Source of the DNA: Hippopus hippopus
Taxonomy: Eukaryota; Mollusca; Bivalvia; Cardiida; Cardiidae
Assembly: GCA_946811185.2 (NCBI GenBank)
Contig: OX328109.1
Span: 34,022,129 to 34,086,128 of the forward strand
DNA length: 64,000 nucleotides
Reading direction: 5' to 3'
Within the stretch, counting starts at the first letter, position 1. Every line of letters starts with the position of its first letter. The translations under genes were made by a program, and so were the position numbers. This document shows positions 60,658-64,000 of this stretch, piece by piece. The notes under the pieces were generated by a model. That model was given only the letters and a program-made list of their open reading frames with translations, was not told the origin of the DNA and made no database searches.

Positions 60658-61212
60658 CATATATCTATAGCTAATCATCAAATAAATCCAGAGAACAACA
60701 GCAGCAACAATCATGACAATAAAAAGGGGAAAAGAAAAATACTGACACAAGTAAAGAAAGAAATTTCTGACCAAATTTCATCCATTACTAAAGCGATCTA
60801 GCATTGGTTAGAGTGATTTTGCTTCAAGGATAATTCTTATGTTTTTTCTCGAATTTCTTTCTCTTTGACGACGCAGTACAAAAATACCTCCATATAACTG
60901 TTTTGGCAATTGTTTTCTCTTATCAATGATATTTTTGTATATAGACTTACACAAAAGTCTAGGTTTGAACTTAGCTACACAAATATTAGAAAAGCGCAAA
61001 AGTTTGACTTATGCAAAAACTTAACAAATTTTAGACTTATGTTTACATAAGTACTTTAGTAAAACCCTACCCTGAACACCAAACAAACAAATAAAAAAAA
61101 AAAAAGTCATTTGCACAAATCATATACAGACATCATAAAGGTGTACTAAAATGTTACTGAAATTGGCCTTAGATGCCAAATGAAAAAAAAAAAACATTAA
61201 AACACATAATTA

Positions 61213-61329
61213 TCATTCACACAGTTCATAAACAGACATCATATTCTGTGAGTTATTGGTCATGCCTAAATTTGCTTCAGATGTGAGCGTTTTTCCCAAC
61301 AGCCAGTAAGTCTTCATTCTGCCTTTTCC
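61213..61329 (-). CDS. guanylate cyclase terminal exon
   Basis: 38 codons plus TGA, acceptor TTTTGTAG. Starts GKGRMKTYWLLGKTLTSEAN. A family C MITE lies just upstream in the intron. Confidence 0.92.
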   Translation of the reverse strand, partial: GKGRMKTYWLLGKTLTSEANLGMTNNSQNMMSVYELCE

Positions 61330-64000
61330 CTACAAAATAAAATGAGCCATGCTCTGCAAAAAGGGGCCTTAATGCATCTGCAAAAAGTATCAACCCAGGT
61401 CAGCCTGCGCAGTCTGTGCAGGCTGTCCTGGGCCGAAACTTTTTGCTTATCATGTGATGACCTGCTTGATATAATACATCACAGAGATGCATTAAGCCTC
61501 CTTTTGCCAGAACATGGCTTTATTAAAGTAATTAGCCCTTAAAGCGCTGAATAAACTCAGCAGATATTTTAAGTCTTGAATAAGACCCAGATAATTGCAA
61601 TTTCATGCTTGCCTTTTGTCTTCAGTGTTTCAGCAAAGTGGACAGTGTAGACCAAAGATCAGACTGCACATTTTGTGCATTCTGATCTCGATCTACACTG
61701 GCCACCAAGGCACCTGTAATAGTGAAAGGTGCTTTAAGGGTTAATACTCTTTGTCTTCTATATTCTTGGACTTACGTATCCACAAGATCTTGGATAGTAG
61801 TTGCAAACTAGTATTTGTAGTTCAAGAACTAGCTGTCTGATTGGCTAAGACAGGTTGTCCCAACAAATCAGATGGCTAGTCTTTAGATTTAGAATTGTGC
61901 AGTCTGATCTTCCTCTACAGTGTTCACAAACATATGAGCCAAGCTCTGTAAAAAGGTTGCTTTAACCCTTTAACACACAATGACGCCTTTTAACGCCCCT
62001 AAAAAAGAGGCCTCTTGAAAACATTGTGGGAAAAGGAGAAAATGCTGGTAACCAGCATTTTCTCCTTTTCCCACAAAGTTTTCTACCCTATCAAAGAAAA
62101 GTTGCGTCATTTGAGCCACTATGAAATTGTCGTCTGCAAATGCATTCAATTTGGATAGGCCTTAAATTTTGCCGTGTGGTAAAGGGTTAAGCATCTGCAG
62201 AAAGTATCGACCCAAGTCAGCCTGCAGCACGCTGACTTGGGTGGAAACTTCTTGCTTTTGGTTAATTTTCTGCATGTTAAAGGACCATTCTACTCAAGGA
62301 TTCTGTCAGTTGTTAGACAAAACAGATTTTATAAATCAACAATCATGTATCATGCCTCATGGAGATGCATTAAGCCCCCTTTTCCAGAGCATGCTTGTGC
62401 CAACCCTTTACTAAACAATCCCGCGCTTTTAACAAATCTCACAAAGAAGACTTAAAAAATCATGGGTAAATGAGAACAGGAGCACCACATGCTGGTGCCG
62501 ATGCTCGGCTGCAAGTGCTTGATTTTCTGTCCAAATTCTAAGTGGTAAAAGGGGCACACCTGCATTAAAAACATTTTGATTGTTACCTGCTCCTATTGCA
62601 TTAGTGTGCCTTTCAACAGTTAACAACTAGTCCAAGTTTTAAGTAAATATCTTTAATAAATATCTTTAGTAATAACAGAGATACATGTACTACAAAATAT
62701 CAGTTTTTGCACACCAACAGAGATGACGATGCCAGGTCTATGACAATAATTTGACATTTCCTTTGGAAACAGCCGAGCTAAAAATGTTACTAACAAGAAT
62801 TGTTTTCTTTTTGACCCAAAATCTCACCATTTGAACACATTTAATTCATCGTCTGCAAATACTTTCAACATAGAGGTTTCTCAGATTTTGTAATCTGGTA
62901 TAAGGCTAAGTTTCCCTTAGACTGCTCAATGGCTCAATAACCTTTAGCAGACAGTGTAGATCAAGATCAGACTGCCCAGAATATGCAGTCTGATCTTGTA
63001 TTTATTCTGTCCGAAAATGTGATATTTTTTTTCAAAAATTAAGTTTGAAATATGCACATTTCATCTTTTTACTATTGGCTTGGAAGTTTGAATTCACTTA
63101 TTTAGCAGGTTAAAAGTTAACAGACAAAACAAATGACAACAATTCTCTCTCAAAGACATTTTTCAAGCTGTTCTTACCTTGATCTTTAGATCTGCCCTAA
63201 ATTCACACCTATAGTGCTCAAACTGTGTCAGGGCAGTGAAGGCCTGGTGACTCATGTGAATTTTCTGAGCTAGAGAAAAAAACACATACACCTTTAGTTA
63301 ATCTTGTTAGCAAGACAAGTCTACCTTTTGTGGACAGTGTAGATCACGATCAGACTACATAGAATGTGGTCTCTGATCTTTGATCTTCACAACAAAATGG
63401 ATGCATGTAACCTGTAACTAATTACACAAGTTAGCATAAAGGTGTGAATAACAAACTATGGGAGATTAAATCCCCTTTACGACTTTGCTATACAGCAGGT
63501 ACTTTCATCAGTTTTAATTAAGTTAGGACTGGATTTTGATTTGCCATAACGGCTTTGCTATACAGCAGGTACTTTCATCAGTTTTCATGAAGCTGGGACT
63601 GGACTTTTGATCCGCCAAAACTTTGCTATATGGCAGGTATTTTTATCAGTTTTAATCAAGTCGGGACTGGACTTTTGATTCGCCGTAACGACTTTGCTAT
63701 ACGGCAGGTACTTTCATCAGTTTTAATTACATCAGTATTAGAGAAGCTTGCATCAAGAGGGGTAATTGCTATCAGTAATTTTTTCCTTAAGCCACAATAA
63801 TTTCCAGCATCTACATTTTGTCATGACATAAGAGTTAAGCTATTACACATGATCAGCAAATTGCTCTTCTCCGACTGCCACATTGACGAAATTCACTAAG
63901 ACAAAAGATAATTTTAACCATGATTATTCTATCCAAAATGTTACCTTCTCCAGAAGATTCCATACTACTAGCTATATTCACAGTGTCCCCAAACAGACAG
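61213..64000 (-). CDS. receptor-type guanylate cyclase, C-terminal end of catalytic domain (3 exons, partial)
   Basis: Exons in order: 63945-64000 (continues past the window), 63178-63269, 61213-61329, giving about 87 aa. They read CLFGDTVNIASSMESSGE, then QKIHMSHQAFTALTQFEHYR CEFRADLKIK, then GKGRMKTYWLLGK. The FGDTVNxASxMES(S/N)GE and GKGxMxTYWLLG blocks are the class III nucleotidyl cyclase C-terminus, specifically of membrane guanylate cyclases. The protein ends 25 residues later, at VYELCE. Known role: GTP to cGMP downstream of a ligand-binding extracellular domain. The receptor type cannot be told because ligand and kinase-homology domains lie beyond the window. Confidence 0.93.
61343..61521 (+). 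mobile_element. family C MITE, internally deleted, clean ends
   Basis: GAGCCATGCTCTGCAAAAAG ... CTTTTGCCAGAACATGGCTT. Carries the uninterrupted GGCCTTAATGCATCTGCAAA site. Confidence 0.9.
61532..61744 (-). mobile_element. family B MITE, full length
   Basis: TTAGCCCTTAAAGCGCTGAA start and GGTGCTTTAAGGGTTAA end; TTAA at 61741. Confidence 0.92.
61885..61930 (+). mobile_element. family B hairpin arm fragment
   Basis: TTGTGCAGTCTGATCTTCCT only. Confidence 0.5.
61934..62396 (+). mobile_element. family C MITE split by a family A MITE
   Basis: Left 61934-61961 (GAGCCAAGCTCTGTAAAAAG), right 62191-62396 (GCATCTGCAGAAAGTATCGA to CCAGAGCATGCTTG). Confidence 0.9.
61962..62190 (-). mobile_element. family A MITE, full length, nested in family C
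   Basis: Exactly 221 bp between TTAA 61962-61965 and 62187-62190. Confidence 0.96.
62400..62475 (-). mobile_element. family A MITE left end
   Basis: CAACCCTTTACTAAACAATC start; cut by the P6-type element that follows. Confidence 0.75.
62476..62783 (+). mobile_element. P6-type element
   Basis: Starts GAGCACCACATGCTGGTGCC GATGCTCGGCT, ends CAGGTCTATGACAATAATTT and AGCCGAGCTAAAAA. GCTCGGCT / AGCCGAGC subterminal inverted repeat as in P4/P5. Confidence 0.75.
62805..62912 (-). mobile_element. family A MITE right half
   Basis: CACCATTTGAACACATTTAA through TCATCGTCTGCAAATAC to TAATCTGGTATAAGGCTAAG. Confidence 0.75.
62907..63120 (+). mobile_element. family B MITE, full length
   Basis: CTAAGTTTCCCTTAGACTGC start, hairpin GACAGTGTAGATCAAGATCA, TTAA 63117-63120. 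Confidence 0.88.
63178..63269 (-). CDS. guanylate cyclase penultimate exon
   Basis: 92 nt, acceptor TTTTTCTCTAG, donor GTAAGA. Encodes QKIHMSHQAFTALTQFEHYR then CEFRADLKIK. The usual LRGDVEMKGKG motif reads FRADLKIKGKG across the intron. Confidence 0.92.
63310..63400 (+). mobile_element. family B hairpin, partial
   Basis: GGACAGTGTAGATCACGATC / GATCTTTGATCTTCAC; ends lost. Confidence 0.65.
63478..63730 (+). repeat. minisatellite, ~70-bp unit, 3.6 copies
   Basis: CTTTGCTATACAGCAGGTAC starts units at 63483, 63553, 63621 and 63692 (period 68-71). Lies in the guanylate cyclase intron. Confidence 0.95.
63945..64000 (-). CDS. guanylate cyclase exon with FGDTVN motif (partial)
   Basis: Truncated by the window edge. 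Encodes CLFGDTVNIASSMESSGE; donor GTAACA. The Asn and Arg/Ser positions of this block contact nucleotide in class III cyclases. Confidence 0.93.

Noticed and set aside
1..63120. CRISPR-like array of repeated palindromes
   Set aside because: Repeats are dispersed at irregular distances, in both orientations, inside a TTAA-bounded MITE, in a eukaryotic genome.

Overview
The window is spliced animal nuclear DNA. Coding sequence is about 6% of it; the rest is AT-rich and packed with short non-autonomous transposons and tRNA-derived SINEs. Introns are GT-AG. The combination of pearl/Helentron-like elements (non-autonomous elements with a core tandem repeat of about 145-165 bp next to a tetranucleotide microsatellite), abundant foldback MITEs and tRNA-SINEs suggests a bivalve mollusc. 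The species cannot be told from the sequence alone. Exon boundaries below were worked out by reading frame and splice sites by hand; all chains keep an open frame across the joins.

Genes. (1) + strand, 366-9419: the last eight exons of a Munc13-family gene (BAIAP3/UNC13D type): end of the MUN domain, a C2 domain with intact calcium-binding aspartates, and the stop codon. The 5' part lies before the window. (2) - strand, 17824-33916: a complete SLC13-type Na+-coupled di/tricarboxylate transporter, 14 coding exons, 589 aa. (3) - strand, 48327-56429: a complete ribosomal protein eL6 gene (RPL6), five coding exons, 231 aa, with a probable non-coding first exon near 57138. (4) + strand, 58193-58507: an unidentified 104-aa ORF, divergent from RPL6. 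(5) - strand, 61213-64000: the last three exons of a receptor-type guanylate cyclase catalytic domain; the gene continues beyond the window. A dead mariner (DD34D) copy, 52240-53579, sits in an RPL6 intron.

Repeats. Family A is a MITE of 221 bp between TTAA duplications, with termini CCCTTTACCA...TGGTAAAGGG and a near-perfect central hairpin of about 64 bp (half-site around GAAAATGCTGG). I find about 70-80 whole or partial copies, roughly one per kb, in both orientations. Family B is a second TTAA MITE (about 205-211 bp) with termini CCCTTAA and a different central hairpin (GTAGATCAAGATCAGACTGC). Family C (TIR TGAGCCATGCTCTG) has an internal hairpin GGTCAGCCTGCGCAG. Family D (one copy near 45 kb) has two hairpins inside long TIRs. 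Families E-I are foldback repeats. P1-P6 are pearl/Helentron-like elements. SINEs carry A/B-box heads.

Layout. 1-9.4 kb: Munc13-type exons separated by family A and C copies. 9.4-11.2 kb: pearl-like elements. 11.2-17.8 kb: intergenic MITE clusters. 17.8-34 kb: SLC13 gene. 34-48.3 kb: repeat-only intergenic DNA with SINE nests and microsatellites. 48.3-57.2 kb: RPL6. 57.2-61 kb: possible divergent promoter, orphan ORF, SINEs. 61-64 kb: guanylate cyclase 3' end. The genes are functionally unrelated neighbours. The main interest is the TTAA hairpin MITE system: four nested insertions with recognisable empty sites give direct evidence of its target, and MITE ends directly form or abut splice sites in SLC13 and RPL6. 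A pair of 192-bp inverted repeats around the RPL6 5' end is the other standout.
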